Shown piece by piece: positions 24,025-34,442 of a DNA stretch of 58,495 nt; the stretch's first letter is position 1; each line of letters begins with the position of its first letter. A program made the translations under genes and the position numbers. Under the pieces are notes generated by a model. It saw only the letters and a program-made list of their open reading frames with translations, was not told the DNA's origin and did no database searches. The DNA is from Vibrio anguillarum (GTDB lineage: Bacteria; Pseudomonadota; Gammaproteobacteria; Enterobacterales; Vibrionaceae): assembly GCF_001989995.2 (NCBI RefSeq), contig NZ_JAHGUP010000047.1, forward strand, positions 1 to 58,495, read 5' to 3'.

Positions 24025-26448
24025 TTAATTACAAAAATCGGAAAGCAACACCGTTAGCAAATCGACTTGCTGCTGTGTAGGTAACTGGTGTTTTTCTAAG
24101 CTTGTTTGGGTATCGATTAACACTTGATGAATATGAGTATTTTCAATCTCCGGCAACTGCTGTATCAAACGTTGAATCATGGCTAATGCAAGTTCTATGT
24201 TTTGATCTTCCACTGCCATATAAAACGTCACCAATGATTCCTCTGCTGAGCCTATCTTTAGCGGCATAGAGGACTCTGGATGATATTGATACAGTTTTTC
24301 GACAAATTGGAAAAGAGCATCATCTAATTCATTGTCATCAATGGGTTTGGTGACAATATAATCAGCGCCGGCCGACAACATTCGCTCACGAGTTTCTTTG
24401 AAAACATCAGCAGTACAACCAAAAATGAGCACATTACGTTGCTCCCCAACTAAGATCCGAATCGCAGACACCGCTTCTACGCCATCCATTACGGGCATAT
24501 GGTTATCCATCAATATCAGGTCATAATTCCCGCCAACAACCGCTTGAATTGCCAATTCACCATTCTCAACACAATCGCATGTAAACCCTTTATTCTTCAT
24601 AAAGGTTTCGATGATGATAGAGTTGGTCCGGTTATCTTCCACAATGAGAGCTTTCAGTCCTTGGTAATTAAGCTTGCGACGTGGCTTGACTTCAATGGTC
24701 CCGGGCGTCGCTGTTTCTATCGCCAGCATAACGTGAAAACTGGTACCAATTCCTAACTCACTGGTTACCGTGACTGTCCCATCCATTAGCTCTACAATTT
24801 GTTTTACAATTGCTAAGCCCAACCCCGTTCCACCAAAACGCCTTGTCGTCGATGATTCAGCTTGTTCAAATGGGCGGAATATTTTTTCCTGAGCTTCTTT
24901 TGCTATACCTATCCCCGAATCCCGTATCCGAATAGAAAGATACCGTTTATCTTCCATCTGCTGCTCTTTTAGAGTCACTTCGACAAAGCCGTGAGAGGTA
25001 AACTTGACCGCATTATTAAGTAAATTAAACAGAATCTGTCTCAATCGTGCTTTATCTGAGTAATACCAGCGATCGTGAACAATATCGCTGTAAATCCTAA
25101 ACTGCAGTCCTTTTTCATTGCATAAGGTATGGTAAACACTGTTAATACTACCAATCAGTGAATCCAAGGGGAAACGGGTGTTATCAAGTTCTAATCGCCC
25201 TTGTTCAATCTTGGAGAAATCGAGAATTTCGTTAAGCAGCACCATCATGTGCTCGCCAGACTCATACAGACTATTAAGGTGTTGCCTCTGTTCTGGGGAA
25301 AGCTCTGTTTTCAATAAGATTTGCGCGGTTCCTAAAACACCATTCATTGGAGTTCTGATTTCGTGTGACAGGGTTGCTAAGAAGGCACTTTTGGCTTGAG
25401 TGGAAGCTTGAGCTTTCACTTTTTCCGCTTCAAGATAAACGGTTTTTTGGTTAAATGAATCGATAAGCTGGCGGATCTCATCTTGGCTTCGATACGGCAT
25501 ATCAATAATACCGCCTTGTTTAGAATCACTCACTTTTTTGGCAATCATGGTAATCGGTTTGATCACATATTGATTGATCAAGTAATAACCGATCATAACG
25601 CACACTAAAAGGATTGGAATGATACTCCGTTCGACATTCATCACCAGATCAAACACTTCGTCATTCACTAACCGATGGGCATTAATAACATCAACTCGCC
25701 ATTCAAAATCACCAAAACCGAAATGACTTACGTTAGCTTCTTCACGTATTATAAAATTATGTTCAGTGATCAGGGAGCCCCCCGAATCACTTAAGGATAC
25801 GCCAAGGTTATAAAGCTCCGCTTGACTGGCAATAAATGTGGCTAACCCCGCCAATGACAGATCGACTGTTGCTACTCCAGCAAATTCACCGTTAACGTAA
25901 TAGGGCGATGAAGCCGTGATCATCTGAACGTGCGTATAGGCATCAACATAGACTTCTGACCATACCACACTACCGACAGGCTTCTCTTTTACTGCGTTGT
26001 ACCACTCTTCGTTATCGTAACCATGCGCTTCTTGATTGTTCCAAGAATGCAATTTGTCGACTTGACCGTCAGCGGCCCGATTATAAAACAGGCTACTGTA
26101 TCGCTGAGATGCATTAATACTGTAGGGTTTCGGCCATAGCCCACCACTGACGACAACATCATCAAGTATAGTGAACAGCGAAGAGAGCATTCTGTCTTGC
26201 TCAGCTTGGTTGGTTGCAGCTTGCCCAAGGCTCACAATGCTTTGGAGCACACCAATAGAACGGTTGAGAGGTTCGCGAATTTGGGCTGATAACACTTCTG
26301 CACGAAGATCTAAATTCTGTTTTAATTCAGCTCGTAGTGGCGCTTCGACAACCCAATAAGTAACGGTACCTGTGATCGCAATAAAAAAGCAGAGATAAAA
26401 AGAAAGGGCGATAATGCTCTTCTTCTTCAATGAAATAGGTGCTCTCAT
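24025..26448 (-). CDS. Hybrid sensor histidine kinase with periplasmic Cache domain
   Basis: This protein of about 807 residues has a membrane helix (about 13-33), a periplasmic double-Cache-type sensor (to about 275; GLWPKPYSIN, SSPYYVNGEFAGVATVDLS), a second helix, a HAMP-like linker, HisKA with the phospho-His in LSHEIRTPMNG (H362), an HATPase (FGGTGLGLAIVKQ) and a receiver domain with the phospho-Asp in LILMDNHMPVMDG (D648). A tail of about 90 residues follows but shows no Hpt histidine motif, so phosphate would have to pass to a separate Hpt protein. No response regulator gene is adjacent. The start is the ATG at 26448. The signal sensed is unknown. Confidence 0.9.
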   Translation of the reverse strand: MRAPISLKKKSIIALSFYLCFFIAITGTVTYWVVEAPLRAELKQNLDLRAEVLSAQIREPLNRSIGVLQSIVSLGQAATNQAEQDRMLSSLFTILDDVVVSGGLWPKPYSINASQRYSSLFYNRAADGQVDKLHSWNNQEAHGYDNEEWYNAVKEKPVGSVVWSEVYVDAYTHVQMITASSPYYVNGEFAGVATVDLSLAGLATFIASQAELYNLGVSLSDSGGSLITEHNFIIREEANVSHFGFGDFEWRVDVINAHRLVNDEVFDLVMNVERSIIPILLVCVMIGYYLINQYVIKPITMIAKKVSDSKQGGIIDMPYRSQDEIRQLIDSFNQKTVYLEAEKVKAQASTQAKSAFLATLSHEIRTPMNGVLGTAQILLKTELSPEQRQHLNSLYESGEHMMVLLNEILDFSKIEQGRLELDNTRFPLDSLIGSINSVYHTLCNEKGLQFRIYSDIVHDRWYYSDKARLRQILFNLLNNAVKFTSHGFVEVTLKEQQMEDKRYLSIRIRDSGIGIAKEAQEKIFRPFEQAESSTTRRFGGTGLGLAIVKQIVELMDGTVTVTSELGIGTSFHVMLAIETATPGTIEVKPRRKLNYQGLKALIVEDNRTNSIIIETFMKNKGFTCDCVENGELAIQAVVGGNYDLILMDNHMPVMDGVEAVSAIRILVGEQRNVLIFGCTADVFKETRERMLSAGADYIVTKPIDDNELDDALFQFVEKLYQYHPESSMPLKIGSAEESLVTFYMAVEDQNIELALAMIQRLIQQLPEIENTHIHQVLIDTQTSLEKHQLPTQQQVDLLTVLLSDFCN

Positions 26449-26609
26449 AAATCCTTTCAATTTTTTCTTTTGTGCAAATTATAGTGAACAATCTTAGCGA
26501 GCAATATGTTGATTGTTGTAAAACCTCATTAAAGCCAACAAATTATCAGCAAAATTCGCATATTGTATCGCTTTAACGTTAAAATGGCTGCAAATACACT
26601 CGGCAACTG

Positions 26610-27191
26610 ATGGGATCTGCTGTGAATTTACAAGAACTCCTTACCCAACCCGAACTAGAAGATAAATTGCTTAATGAGGCCAAAACTCAAGGTTTTGTCG
26701 CATCCATGGCGTCAGCGCCTAACTTGCTCCCGCCAGAGGAATGGCTCCCTTTTCTATGGGGGGGAGAAGAGATCGCGCCATTTAGCGAAGGCAAACAGCT
26801 AGAAACCTATTTCCAACTGATCGTTGAAATGTGGAATGACTATCGCCCTGCTTTGCTCGAAAATCAATGGAGCTGGCCTACTGGTTGCTCACTCGATGAA
26901 CAAGAAATAGTGACTGAACACGTTCGTGATTTTTGTGAAGGTTTTCTTCAAGGTTGGCAACTTACGCGTGATGATTGGGAAACGTTAATGCCTGAAGATA
27001 GCCAAGACAATGCACTACTTGGGGGCGTACTCCTTTCGCTGAGTATGCTTTATGATCCGGAGACGTCCTTGGCAACACTTTCCCAACAAGGTATGCAAGG
27101 ACTCGACCAGTTTGAAGAAATCTATCAGGCTATACCGGTGATGTTGTGTGGTTTAACGCAACGCGGCGCTCAGTTGGCACTAGAGCAATAA
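26610..27191 (+). CDS. YecA/UPF0149-family protein
   Basis: This 193-residue, acidic, soluble protein has the UPF0149/YecA/YgfB helical fold: SMASAPNLLPPEEWLPFLWGG in the first half, FCEGFLQGWQLTRDDWETL in the second. It lacks the C-terminal SEC-C zinc tail that E. coli YecA has. The function of the family is poorly known; YgfB-type members affect regulation in Pseudomonas. The ATG at 26610 has no clear ribosome site; a GTG at 26622 (starting VNLQELL) is a realistic alternative. A run of seven G lies in the codons for LWGGE. It is convergent with nadA over a shared terminator. Confidence 0.8.
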   Translation: MGSAVNLQELLTQPELEDKLLNEAKTQGFVASMASAPNLLPPEEWLPFLWGGEEIAPFSEGKQLETYFQLIVEMWNDYRPALLENQWSWPTGCSLDEQEIVTEHVRDFCEGFLQGWQLTRDDWETLMPEDSQDNALLGGVLLSLSMLYDPETSLATLSQQGMQGLDQFEEIYQAIPVMLCGLTQRGAQLALEQ

Positions 27192-27252
27192 ATTTGTTTT
27201 TGAATAGTTTTATTTTCGAATAACGTTAATTTCAAATCAATTTGCTTGCGAT

Positions 27253-27281
27253 AAAAAAGGCTCTGAATAAGAGCCTTTTTT
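27253..27281. terminator. Bidirectional terminator between the yecA-like gene and nadA
   Basis: AAAAAAGGCTC pairs with GAGCCTTTTTT, so both strands end in a T-run. It serves both convergent genes. Confidence 0.9.
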
Positions 27282-27303
27282 CATCCACTACCGCCGAAAG
27301 GAA

Positions 27304-28365
27304 TTAGGCATTCCCTTTGACTTGCAAATTTAACTGTTCAGCAAAATCCAACATACGGTTTAATGGGATGAGTGATTTCACTCTCACGGCTTCATCGACG
27401 AAAATTTCGTGATCTTTACCGCCTTCCATAAGAGCTGACTCAATCGCTCGAAGACCATTCATCGCCATCCAAGGACAATGCGCGCAGCTTCGGCATGTTG
27501 CCCCAGCCCCTGCCGTCGGTGCTTCAATCAATTCTTTCTCAGGGACTAACTGCTGCATCTTAAAAAAGATGCCTTTATCGGTCGCCACAATCATTTTCTG
27601 TTGAGGTAAGGATTTTGCTGCCTTAATCAACTGGCTTGTAGAGCCTACAGCATCCGCAAGTTCTACCACACTGGCTGGTGATTCTGGATGCACAAGGATG
27701 GCCGCATCAGGATACAGTGCTTTCATCTTACGCAGTGCATCGGCAGAGAACTCGTCGTGAACTACGCATTCACCTTGCCAGAGCAACATCTTTGCGCCCG
27801 TTTTTTTCTCGATGTATGAGCCTAAATGGCGATCTGGCCCCCAAATTATGGGTTTATCTTCCGCATCTAAGTGCTCAACAATATCAAGTGCAATGCTCGA
27901 TGTAACCACCCAATCGGCACGAGCTTTGACCGCCGCCGATGTGTTTGCATACACAACAACGGTATGATCTGGGTGTGCATCACAAAATTCTGTGAATTTA
28001 TCGGCAGGACACCCCAGATCCAAAGAGCATTCTGCTTTTAAGGTTGGCATTAAAATGCGTTTTTCAGGGGTTAAGATTTTTGCTGATTCGCCCATAAAGC
28101 GCACACCAGCGATGATCAATGTACTTGCAGGATGGCGATTACCAAACTTGGCCATCTCTAATGAATCACCGACAAAACCGCCGGTTTCTTCAGCGAGAGC
28201 TTGAATTTCAGGATCGGTATAGTAATGCGCAATTAATACAGCATCTTTTTCTTTTAAGAGTTGTTTGATGCTTGCTGTATAGGCTTGTTTTTGCTCAACC
28301 GTCAGTGGAATGGGCTTTGGCGGAAATGGATAAATAGTTTCAATCGTATCTAATATGTGGCTCAT
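27304..28365 (-). CDS. nadA: Quinolinate synthase NadA
   Basis: NadA condenses iminoaspartate with dihydroxyacetone phosphate to quinolinate in NAD synthesis, using a [4Fe-4S] cluster. The 353-residue protein shows the cluster cysteines in [11 protein letters not shown], the region around [10 protein letters not shown], and [16 protein letters not shown], and the substrate motifs HYYTDPEIQ and [10 protein letters not shown]. The ATG of MSHILDTIE at 28365 is chosen over a TTG six codons upstream. It is transcribed alone; the tol-pal terminator lies 90 bases upstream of its start. nadB is not in the window. Confidence 0.96.
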   Translation of the reverse strand: MSHILDTIETIYPFPPKPIPLTVEQKQAYTASIKQLLKEKDAVLIAHYYTDPEIQALAEETGGFVGDSLEMAKFGNRHPASTLIIAGVRFMGESAKILTPEKRILMPTLKAECSLDLGCPADKFTEFCDAHPDHTVVVYANTSAAVKARADWVVTSSIALDIVEHLDAEDKPIIWGPDRHLGSYIEKKTGAKMLLWQGECVVHDEFSADALRKMKALYPDAAILVHPESPASVVELADAVGSTSQLIKAAKSLPQQKMIVATDKGIFFKMQQLVPEKELIEAPTAGAGATCRSCAHCPWMAMNGLRAIESALMEGGKDHEIFVDEAVRVKSLIPLNRMLDFAEQLNLQVKGNA

Positions 28366-28456
28366 TGCTCTTGCTCTACGCAACTTCCAAGAATCCGAGC
28401 ATTGTACACCGCACCTAACGAAGGATCAAAAGCGATTCATAAAATAGTGCCGTCGA

Positions 28457-28482
28457 AAAAAGAGGCCACAAGGCCTCTTTTT
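28457..28482 (-). terminator. Terminator of the tol-pal operon
   Basis: AAAAAGAGGCC pairs with GGCCTCTTTTT around an ACAA loop, with T-runs on both strands. It lies 18 bases past the cpoB stop, upstream of nadA. Confidence 0.9.
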
Positions 28483-28499
28483 ATTAACTCAAATTGTTA

Positions 28500-29276
28500 T
28501 CAATTCAAATTCTCTTTAGCAACCTTGGCAGACGCACTTGTAGGGTATTCATCCACAACTTGCTGATAATACTTATTTGCTTGCGCAGTATTATTATTGC
28601 GCTTGGCAATATCACCTAACTTAACCAGCGCATCAGCACGTTTATTGGAGTCACTGTAAGTGAGCACGGCGGCAAAACTTTGCGTCGCTTCTTTATCCTG
28701 CTTTTTCGCAAAATAGAGCTGCCCTAACCAGTAATGGGCATTAGACGCAAAATTAGAATCTGGATAATCTTTTTGAAACTGTTGAAACGCTGCAATAGCA
28801 CCACTGTAATCCCTTTTCTTCAGGATTAAATCAACCGCATTTTGATAGGCAGTTTGTTCATCAACATTGCTGCTAAACGTTCCTGCAATATCAGTGTCCG
28901 TTGTCGGCTGTGACGAACTTGCGGTTGTATTCTTCATTTCGCCACGTACGCGATCTAACTCGATAAAGAGTTCACGCTGACGCTGCAACATTTGCTGCAT
29001 ATCGTAGCTATTACGCTCTAACTGGCCACGTAGTTCGCTGATTTCAAGTGCCATATCATCGAGCTGCTGCTGCATTTTGAGTTGAACGCTATTACGGTTT
29101 TCAAGCAGACGTTCAAGACGTTGTACATTAGATTCAGATGATGATTGTTGAGCACGAGATGTGCTTGCTGAAGAGCTATTGCTAAGATCGGATACTGGAG
29201 CTGGTGCAGCGAGTACTTGACCCGCTGCACTTGCCAGTAACGTAAGCGTTACAATTCGCTTTAAGTTACTGAACAT
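28500..29276 (-). CDS. cpoB: Cell division coordinator CpoB (YbgF)
   Basis: CpoB is a periplasmic protein that links Tol-Pal action to peptidoglycan synthesis (PBP1B) during division. The 258-residue protein has a signal peptide (LTLLASAAGQVLAA), a coiled coil (about 45-105) for trimerisation, a Ser/Thr-rich linker, and a C-terminal set of TPR repeats (AFQQFQKDYPDSNFASNAHYWLG and similar). It is the last gene of the operon, 15 bases after pal. Confidence 0.94.
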   Translation of the reverse strand: MFSNLKRIVTLTLLASAAGQVLAAPAPVSDLSNSSSASTSRAQQSSSESNVQRLERLLENRNSVQLKMQQQLDDMALEISELRGQLERNSYDMQQMLQRQRELFIELDRVRGEMKNTTASSSQPTTDTDIAGTFSSNVDEQTAYQNAVDLILKKRDYSGAIAAFQQFQKDYPDSNFASNAHYWLGQLYFAKKQDKEATQSFAAVLTYSDSNKRADALVKLGDIAKRNNNTAQANKYYQQVVDEYPTSASAKVAKENLN

Positions 29277-29291
29277 GAGGCGATTCCTCGA

Positions 29292-29831
29292 TTAGTATAC
29301 GAGAACCGCGCGGCGGTTCTTCGCATACACTTCTTCAGATTGACCAAGAAGAAGTGGCTTCTCTTCGCCATAGCTAACGATCGAGATTTGGTCAGCTTGT
29401 ACACCTAGCGCTTGTAGATATTTCGCTACAGCTTGTGCACGACGCTCACCTAACGCGATGTTATATTCAGGCGTACCACGTTCGTCAGCATGGCCTTCGA
29501 TGGTAACTTTCATTGCTGAATTTTTGCTTAGGTAAGCTGCGTGTGCAGCAAGCATATCTTCGTAATCACCAGCAATTGTCGCGTTATCAAATGCGAAATA
29601 AATGGTTTGAGTTTCACGAAGAGCTTGTTCCTTTAGCTCTTGTTCAGAGAGTTGGCCATTCGCATCAATTGGAGAAACTACAGTTGTATCAACGCTGTTT
29701 GCTGAACCTGAAGTAGACTGGTTAGTTTGAGTACCAGAAGCATTTGTCGCTTCATCGCTTGAACTACATGCAGTTACTGCAAGTACTGGTAGCGCAATCA
29801 GTAGCCCTTTAAGAACTTTATTAAGTTGCAT
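29292..29831 (-). CDS. pal: Peptidoglycan-associated lipoprotein Pal
   Basis: Pal anchors the outer membrane to peptidoglycan and to the Tol complex. The 179-residue protein has a lipobox (LAVTAC, lipidated Cys22), a flexible Ser/Thr/Asn linker, and an OmpA-like domain with the peptidoglycan-binding motif [20 protein letters not shown] and [12 protein letters not shown]. Asp and Arg of that motif are intact. It follows tolB by 30 bases. Confidence 0.97.
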   Translation of the reverse strand: MQLNKVLKGLLIALPVLAVTACSSSDEATNASGTQTNQSTSGSANSVDTTVVSPIDANGQLSEQELKEQALRETQTIYFAFDNATIAGDYEDMLAAHAAYLSKNSAMKVTIEGHADERGTPEYNIALGERRAQAVAKYLQALGVQADQISIVSYGEEKPLLLGQSEEVYAKNRRAVLVY

Positions 29832-29861
29832 TTTTTTTCCTTACTTTTTGATACTTACTTG

Positions 29862-31214
29862 CTATAAAAACGGAGACCACGCAGGAGCCCTAACGCGACC
29901 ATTTGTTGCCGGTAATCTAGCTTTGAAACGCCCATCTATAGACACCATCGAAAGTACATTCGCTTTGTTATAAATAGAACTGTATATGACCATACCACCA
30001 TTGGGTGCAATACTTGGAGACTCATCGAGCAAAGTCTTTGTTAGAATTTGCACTGAACCAGTTTCCAAATCTTGTTTCGCCAGATTAAAACCCGAATTAC
30101 TTCGGTTTACCATGACAAGGAATCGACCATCAGGCGTTATTTGTCCACCTAAATTCTGGCTGCCTTGCCATGTCAGACGATTGGTAGAACCGTCTGATAA
30201 ATTTACTTGATATATCTGTGGTTTACCACCCCGATCCGAAGTAAATATTAGCGATTTACCATCAGGATGCCAGAACGGTTCTGTATTATTTGATCTGCCA
30301 CTCGTTATTTGTTTCAGCTTCTTGGTTGTCAAGTCCAGAGTATAAACCTGTAAGCTGCCCGTTTTAGACAACACCAAAGCGAGGGTTTTCCCATCTGGCG
30401 AGAACCTCGGTGCCCCATTATGGCGTGGGTACGAGGTCACTTTCTCTCTTTCGCCAGTATAAATATTCATGATGAATATTTCCGCTTGGCCGTTTTGGAA
30501 GCTCACATACGCCAGTTGCTTACCATCAGGTGACCAAGTCGGTGACATCAAAGGCTGTTTTGAACGAAGTACTAAACGTTCATTGTAACCGTCATAGTCA
30601 GCAACCCTTAGCTGGTAAGGATATTGTTCATCGTCGTTGACCACCACGTAGGCAATACGAGTGAGAAACGCACCCTTATCACCCGTGAGTTCTTGATAGA
30701 CCAAATCTGAAATTCGATGCGCATACTCACGCATTCGGTTTGCTGGTACGGTGGCAACTTTATTGAATAAAACATGATCTTTAGAAAGCACCAACTGTCC
30801 ATCGTTACTTAATGCTTTGCTTTGGCCTTGTGTCAGTTGACCACGCACTACATCTACCAATTGGTAGTTGATGACATAATTACCTTCTGCATTTTGCGTA
30901 ATGCTACCTGTGAGCAAAGCATCAACGCCGATGCTGGTCCAAGCATCAAACTTGACATCGGTTTCATTGTAAGGGGTTTGTGGCATTTTATTAGTATCGA
31001 TTGGACTGAATTTACCACTACGCTGTAAGTCTGACGCGATCACCGCAGAAATATCCTGTGGTAATTTTGTTTTACCTTCCCACTTAAACGGTACGATAGC
31101 AATCGGCCTTGCTGAATTGATACCGTCGGTTATCACAAGCTCCAATGCGGCGTTGGCGAGCTGTACGCTACTTATAATGGTAAGTAGGCATCCTAACATC
31201 AATCGCTTTAACAC
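29862..31214 (-). CDS. tolB: Tol-Pal periplasmic protein TolB
   Basis: TolB is a periplasmic beta-propeller that binds Pal and is released by TolA during outer-membrane constriction. The 450-residue protein has a signal peptide ending SSVQLANA, an alpha/beta N-terminal domain ([11 protein letters not shown]), and a series of WD-like repeats with the motifs [29 protein letters not shown] and [19 protein letters not shown]. It lies 12 bases after tolA in the operon. Confidence 0.97.
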   Translation of the reverse strand: MLKRLMLGCLLTIISSVQLANAALELVITDGINSARPIAIVPFKWEGKTKLPQDISAVIASDLQRSGKFSPIDTNKMPQTPYNETDVKFDAWTSIGVDALLTGSITQNAEGNYVINYQLVDVVRGQLTQGQSKALSNDGQLVLSKDHVLFNKVATVPANRMREYAHRISDLVYQELTGDKGAFLTRIAYVVVNDDEQYPYQLRVADYDGYNERLVLRSKQPLMSPTWSPDGKQLAYVSFQNGQAEIFIMNIYTGEREKVTSYPRHNGAPRFSPDGKTLALVLSKTGSLQVYTLDLTTKKLKQITSGRSNNTEPFWHPDGKSLIFTSDRGGKPQIYQVNLSDGSTNRLTWQGSQNLGGQITPDGRFLVMVNRSNSGFNLAKQDLETGSVQILTKTLLDESPSIAPNGGMVIYSSIYNKANVLSMVSIDGRFKARLPATNGRVRAPAWSPFL

Positions 31215-31226
31215 AAGCTTTTCCTT

Positions 31227-32297
31227 TTAATTTGGGTCTACAGTTAAATTAATGTTTTTCAATTTATTGACTACATCAAGATCATCTTTAGGAAGTGGAA
31301 ATGTGCCCACCTGCGCAACAGCACGTTTTGTCGCCGCGCATAGCCTAGAGTCTCCCTCAATAATGCTTAGATTCCCGAGTACCGCTCCCGTTCCCGTAGG
31401 AATAAGCCGTAGGTTCACTTTGCACTGTTTGCTTTTAAAACTGTCTTCAAGCAGCAAATTTTGTTGAATGAGCTGCACATAAATTGCTCCATATCGCTGA
31501 GCTTCACTCATTACAAATTGGGAACGAGCTGAGCTATTTTGCTCGGCTTCTGATTCTAACCCGGAAAAAATGTTGTTCAGTGCCGCTTCTTGTTCTTTGC
31601 GTTCGCGTTCCAATCTCTCCAAGCGTGCTTTCTCTTTTTTTGCATTCTCGGCCGCTTTTTTCGCTTCTTGTTCTTTGGCTATTCGCTCTTTCTCGGCTCG
31701 CTCTGCGGCTTCACGCTCTTTACGAGCTTTCTCTTTGGCCTGCTCAGCTTCTTTCTCGCGGGCAATGCGTTCTTTTTCCGCTTTCGCAATTTCAGCCTCT
31801 TTAACAATGCGCTCCTGTTCCGCTTTTTTAACTGCTTCTTCTTTTATCTTGCGTTCCGTTTCTGCTTTTAATGCTCGATCTTTTTCTTTACGGGCTCGCT
31901 CTTCTGCTACTTTACGCTCTTGTTCTTTTGCGGCACGTTGCTTTTCAGCTTCTCTGGCCGCTTTGGCTTCCTGAGCTTGTTGCTCTTTTAATTGGCGAAT
32001 ATTCTCTTCTTCCGCTTTGCGGCTTTTTTCCAACTGCTCACTTTCGCGGCGTAACTTATCCAGCCGATCCTGCTCTTTTTTGGCGACGGCCTCACGCTGA
32101 TTACGAATTTGCTGTGCCTGTTTTTGTACCAATTGTGGGTCAATCACCACGGCTTGAACCATCGGCCCTACAGGCTCGGGCTTAGTGAGGTTAAAATCCG
32201 ATCCCCATAACAAAGCAATGATCAACACTGTATGCAAAGCAGCCGAGATAATGATGGGCTTTTTGTAATCGCTTTTTTTGGATTTATGATCTTTCAT
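31227..32297 (-). CDS. tolA: Tol-Pal envelope-spanning protein TolA
   Basis: TolA crosses the periplasm from the TolQR motor to TolB/Pal. The 356-residue protein has one N-terminal membrane helix (IISAALHTVLIIALLWGSDF, with the S-H-x-x-x-x pattern that contacts TolQ), a very long Lys/Ala/Glu-rich helix (about 60-245) made of imperfect repeats such as KAEKERIAREKE, and a C-terminal globular domain with SKQCKVNLRLIPTGTGAV and SRLCAATKRAV, whose two cysteines can pair. The repeats could allow length variation. It follows tolR by 12 bases. Confidence 0.95.
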   Translation of the reverse strand: MKDHKSKKSDYKKPIIISAALHTVLIIALLWGSDFNLTKPEPVGPMVQAVVIDPQLVQKQAQQIRNQREAVAKKEQDRLDKLRRESEQLEKSRKAEEENIRQLKEQQAQEAKAAREAEKQRAAKEQERKVAEERARKEKDRALKAETERKIKEEAVKKAEQERIVKEAEIAKAEKERIAREKEAEQAKEKARKEREAAERAEKERIAKEQEAKKAAENAKKEKARLERLERERKEQEAALNNIFSGLESEAEQNSSARSQFVMSEAQRYGAIYVQLIQQNLLLEDSFKSKQCKVNLRLIPTGTGAVLGNLSIIEGDSRLCAATKRAVAQVGTFPLPKDDLDVVNKLKNINLTVDPN

Positions 32298-32309
32298 GAA
32301 CAGTACAAA

Positions 32310-32753
32310 CTATCCTTTAATTTCGGTTAGCAGACCTACTTTTGAAATGCCCGCACGATTCAATTCATCCAGAACCAGTATCACTTCTGCATAAGGCGTT
32401 GCAGCATCACCGCCAACCGCAACCGGTGAATCCGGTTTCAACGACAATTCAGCTTTGACTCTAATGATGACATCTTGCAGCGAAAGACCCCGCTCGACTT
32501 CCTCATTATTTACGCTCAACCCGAGACGACCTTCTTTATCTATTTCCACGATGATAAAACTACTATCACTATCACCTTTCAGCTCAGCCGCTGACTTTGA
32601 AGTGGTGGTTTTAGGAAGCTCGACATCAACGCCTTGAGTGACAAACGGTGATGTCACCATAAAAATAATCAGCAACACGAGCATAACGTCGATATAAGGG
32701 ACAACGTTAATCTCAGCTGTCAACTTGCGCTTTTTACGCTGGTAACCCACCAT
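32310..32753 (-). CDS. tolR: Tol-Pal motor protein TolR
   Basis: TolR is an ExbD/MotB-like subunit that, with TolQ, converts the proton gradient into motion. The 147-residue protein has the conserved proton-path aspartate in its single membrane helix (INVVPYIDVMLVLLIIFMV; D22 region), followed by a periplasmic domain ending in LDELNRAGISKVGLLTE. It follows tolQ by three bases. Confidence 0.97.
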   Translation of the reverse strand: MVGYQRKKRKLTAEINVVPYIDVMLVLLIIFMVTSPFVTQGVDVELPKTTTSKSAAELKGDSDSSFIIVEIDKEGRLGLSVNNEEVERGLSLQDVIIRVKAELSLKPDSPVAVGGDAATPYAEVILVLDELNRAGISKVGLLTEIKG

Positions 32754-32756
32754 CGT

Positions 32757-33440
32757 CTATTCCCTACCAGCCATCGCTTGGCGGTGAAGAATGCTATGAA
32801 ATTCTTCAGAAAAGGTGGCGTAATTATGCTCTAATTTGCTGACTTTATTGCTCAACCTGTTGTAAGCCATCACCGCAGGAATAGCCGCAAATAAACCCAT
32901 AGCGGTCGCAATCAGCGCCTCTGCAATACCAGGAGCCACCATTGCTAACGTCGCTTGCTTCACCGCATCTAACGCAATAAATGAGTGCATGATTCCCCAT
33001 ACCGTACCAAATAATCCAATGTATGGGCTGATAGAACCCACGGTCGCTAGAAATGGCAGACTGGTCTCTAACTCGTCCACTTCCCTTGCGACAGCAACTC
33101 GCATCGCACGTCCCGTCCCTTCCATGATGAAATCGGGTGAAGTGGCGTTAGTCTTGCGTAAACGTGCAAATTCGGTAAAGCCAGAGTAAAAAATCTCTTC
33201 TGTACCCAAAAGTTCATCTTTACGCTTTTTGACATCTTGATAAATAACGGATAAGTCAGTACCAGACCAAAATTTGTCTTCGAAAGCATCAGCGTTCTTT
33301 TCTGCTTGGGAAAGGACTTTACTACGTTTGATGATCATCGCCCACGAAACGATAGACATCCCCAAAAGGATTAGCATCACCATCTTGACCAATAAGCTGG
33401 CTTGCAAAAACAGATCGAGAATTGAGATATCAGCAGTCAC
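32757..33440 (-). CDS. tolQ: Tol-Pal motor protein TolQ
   Basis: TolQ is the three-helix MotA/ExbB-like channel partner of TolR. The 227-residue protein has membrane segments at about 18-38, 135-158 and 170-192 ([22 protein letters not shown] and [13 protein letters not shown]). The start is a GTG, and the gene overlaps the end of ybgC by 11 bases, indicating translational coupling. Confidence 0.96.
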   Translation of the reverse strand: MTADISILDLFLQASLLVKMVMLILLGMSIVSWAMIIKRSKVLSQAEKNADAFEDKFWSGTDLSVIYQDVKKRKDELLGTEEIFYSGFTEFARLRKTNATSPDFIMEGTGRAMRVAVAREVDELETSLPFLATVGSISPYIGLFGTVWGIMHSFIALDAVKQATLAMVAPGIAEALIATAMGLFAAIPAVMAYNRLSNKVSKLEHNYATFSEEFHSILHRQAMAGRE

Positions 33441-33849
33441 TATGGGTTAACTCCAAAATTATTGATTGAGGCATCGCTTTTGGCCTCATGTTCTGATTGT
33501 CGATGCATGCTACCTTAACTATTGCTTTACACAATACTTTACCCTCAGGATTGACGAGCTCTTGACAGAAAATCAGAGACGCTTTTTTCAAAGCTGAAAT
33601 TACAGTTTTTATCGTCAGCATATCGTCTAAACGTGCAGCTTGTAGAAAATCGATGTCAACGTGCCTGACCACAAAACCAATGTTCTGCTGCAAAAACGTC
33701 TGCTGAGACACTCCAACTGCGCGTAACATTTCAGTTCGGGCTCGTTCAAAGAATTTAAGATAGTTTGAGTGATAGACGACACCACCAGCATCCGTATCTT
33801 CATAGTAAATCGTTACAGGCCAATGAAAGGCTGAGGCTGTATTTTGCAC
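33430..33849 (-). CDS. ybgC: Acyl-CoA thioesterase YbgC
   Basis: This is a 139-residue hot-dog-fold thioesterase of the 4-hydroxybenzoyl-CoA thioesterase type. The active-site signature [25 protein letters not shown] is present, with the catalytic Asp. It is the first gene of the tol-pal operon, as in E. coli, and is thought to act on short acyl-CoA or acyl-ACP species linked to phospholipid synthesis. The start is a GTG. A promoter probably lies in 33850-33945, where a TATAGT -10-like element is seen on the minus strand. Confidence 0.93.
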   Translation of the reverse strand: MQNTASAFHWPVTIYYEDTDAGGVVYHSNYLKFFERARTEMLRAVGVSQQTFLQQNIGFVVRHVDIDFLQAARLDDMLTIKTVISALKKASLIFCQELVNPEGKVLCKAIVKVACIDNQNMRPKAMPQSIILELTHSDC

Positions 33850-33945
33850 AAAGGTTCCAACACATATACAGATTTAGGCGGATACTATAACGCAACTCAT
33901 TGACGTTAGTACAAGCATTGAGTGGACTTTTACAAAACTTGAAAC

Positions 33946-33980
33946 AAAAAATTAGTGCTGTCTCAAAGAGGCAGCACTAA
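33946..33980 (-). terminator. Terminator of the cyd operon
   Basis: TTAGTGCTG pairs with CAGCACTAA (extended by TCTC/GAG pairs), followed on the minus strand by six T. It lies 48 bases past the ybgE stop and separates the cyd and tol operons. Confidence 0.9.
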
Positions 33981-34028
33981 TGTGGGTCGTTAATCAACCT
34001 TCGACAGGTTATTCATACACAGTAAATA

Positions 34029-34331
34029 TCAAACGAGTCGAATAATCGTTAAGTAAATTAAGATCGATAATGAAATGTAGGGGCTAAACAATAATTGCCA
34101 AAACCATTTACGTGGTCTAAAGCCAACACCAAAAACCATACTTGCACACAGCGCCCATATCATGAGTGGTGAAATAACCGCGTTAAAACCACCAATGCTC
34201 TGAGAATACAACTCGGGATCCCACATAATCATGGCGATATGATAAAAACCAAGCAAGAGCGATAAGACTCTGAGCAGAGTCTTATCAACCAGTTTATGGT
34301 ACTCAGTGACTTGCATTGCAAGTTTACTCAC
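34029..34331 (-). CDS. ybgE: Cytochrome bd operon protein YbgE
   Basis: This is a 100-residue inner-membrane protein with three hydrophobic segments (LRVLSLLLGFYHIAMIMW, VISPLMIWALCASMVFGVGF and SPYISLSILIYLTIIRL). It is the usual last gene of the cydABX operon; its exact role is unknown. The GTG start at 34331 overlaps the cydX stop by eight bases; an ATG five codons later (34316) is also possible. Confidence 0.9.
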   Translation of the reverse strand: MSKLAMQVTEYHKLVDKTLLRVLSLLLGFYHIAMIMWDPELYSQSIGGFNAVISPLMIWALCASMVFGVGFRPRKWFWQLLFSPYISLSILIYLTIIRLV

Positions 34332-34431
34332 TGTCTTTGTCCATCATTTCAGAATGCTCTAACCAAAGAGCGTTGATGATGCCAAATGCACACGCTAAAA
34401 GCACACCTAGAATCCATGCGAAATACCACAT
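34324..34431 (-). CDS. cydX: Cytochrome bd small subunit CydX
   Basis: This 35-residue single-helix membrane protein stabilises the cytochrome bd oxidase. It begins MWYFAWILGVLLACAFGIIN, the diagnostic CydX start, followed by a charged tail LEHSEMMDKDSE. It lies 11 bases after cydB and overlaps ybgE. It is easily missed because of its size. Confidence 0.96.
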   Translation of the reverse strand: MWYFAWILGVLLACAFGIINALWLEHSEMMDKDSE

Positions 34432-34442
34432 ATCTATGCCCC

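Noticed and set aside
26461..26609. LexA-type or other palindromic operator before the sensor kinase and yecA-like genes
   Set aside because: No CTG-N10-CAG or strong palindrome was found; only AT-rich promoter-like sequence.
31484..32185. Long plus-strand frames opposite tolA
   Set aside because: They are the antisense of the Lys/Ala/Glu-rich tolA helix, giving repetitive Ser/Phe/Leu strings; tolA itself has operon context and motifs.
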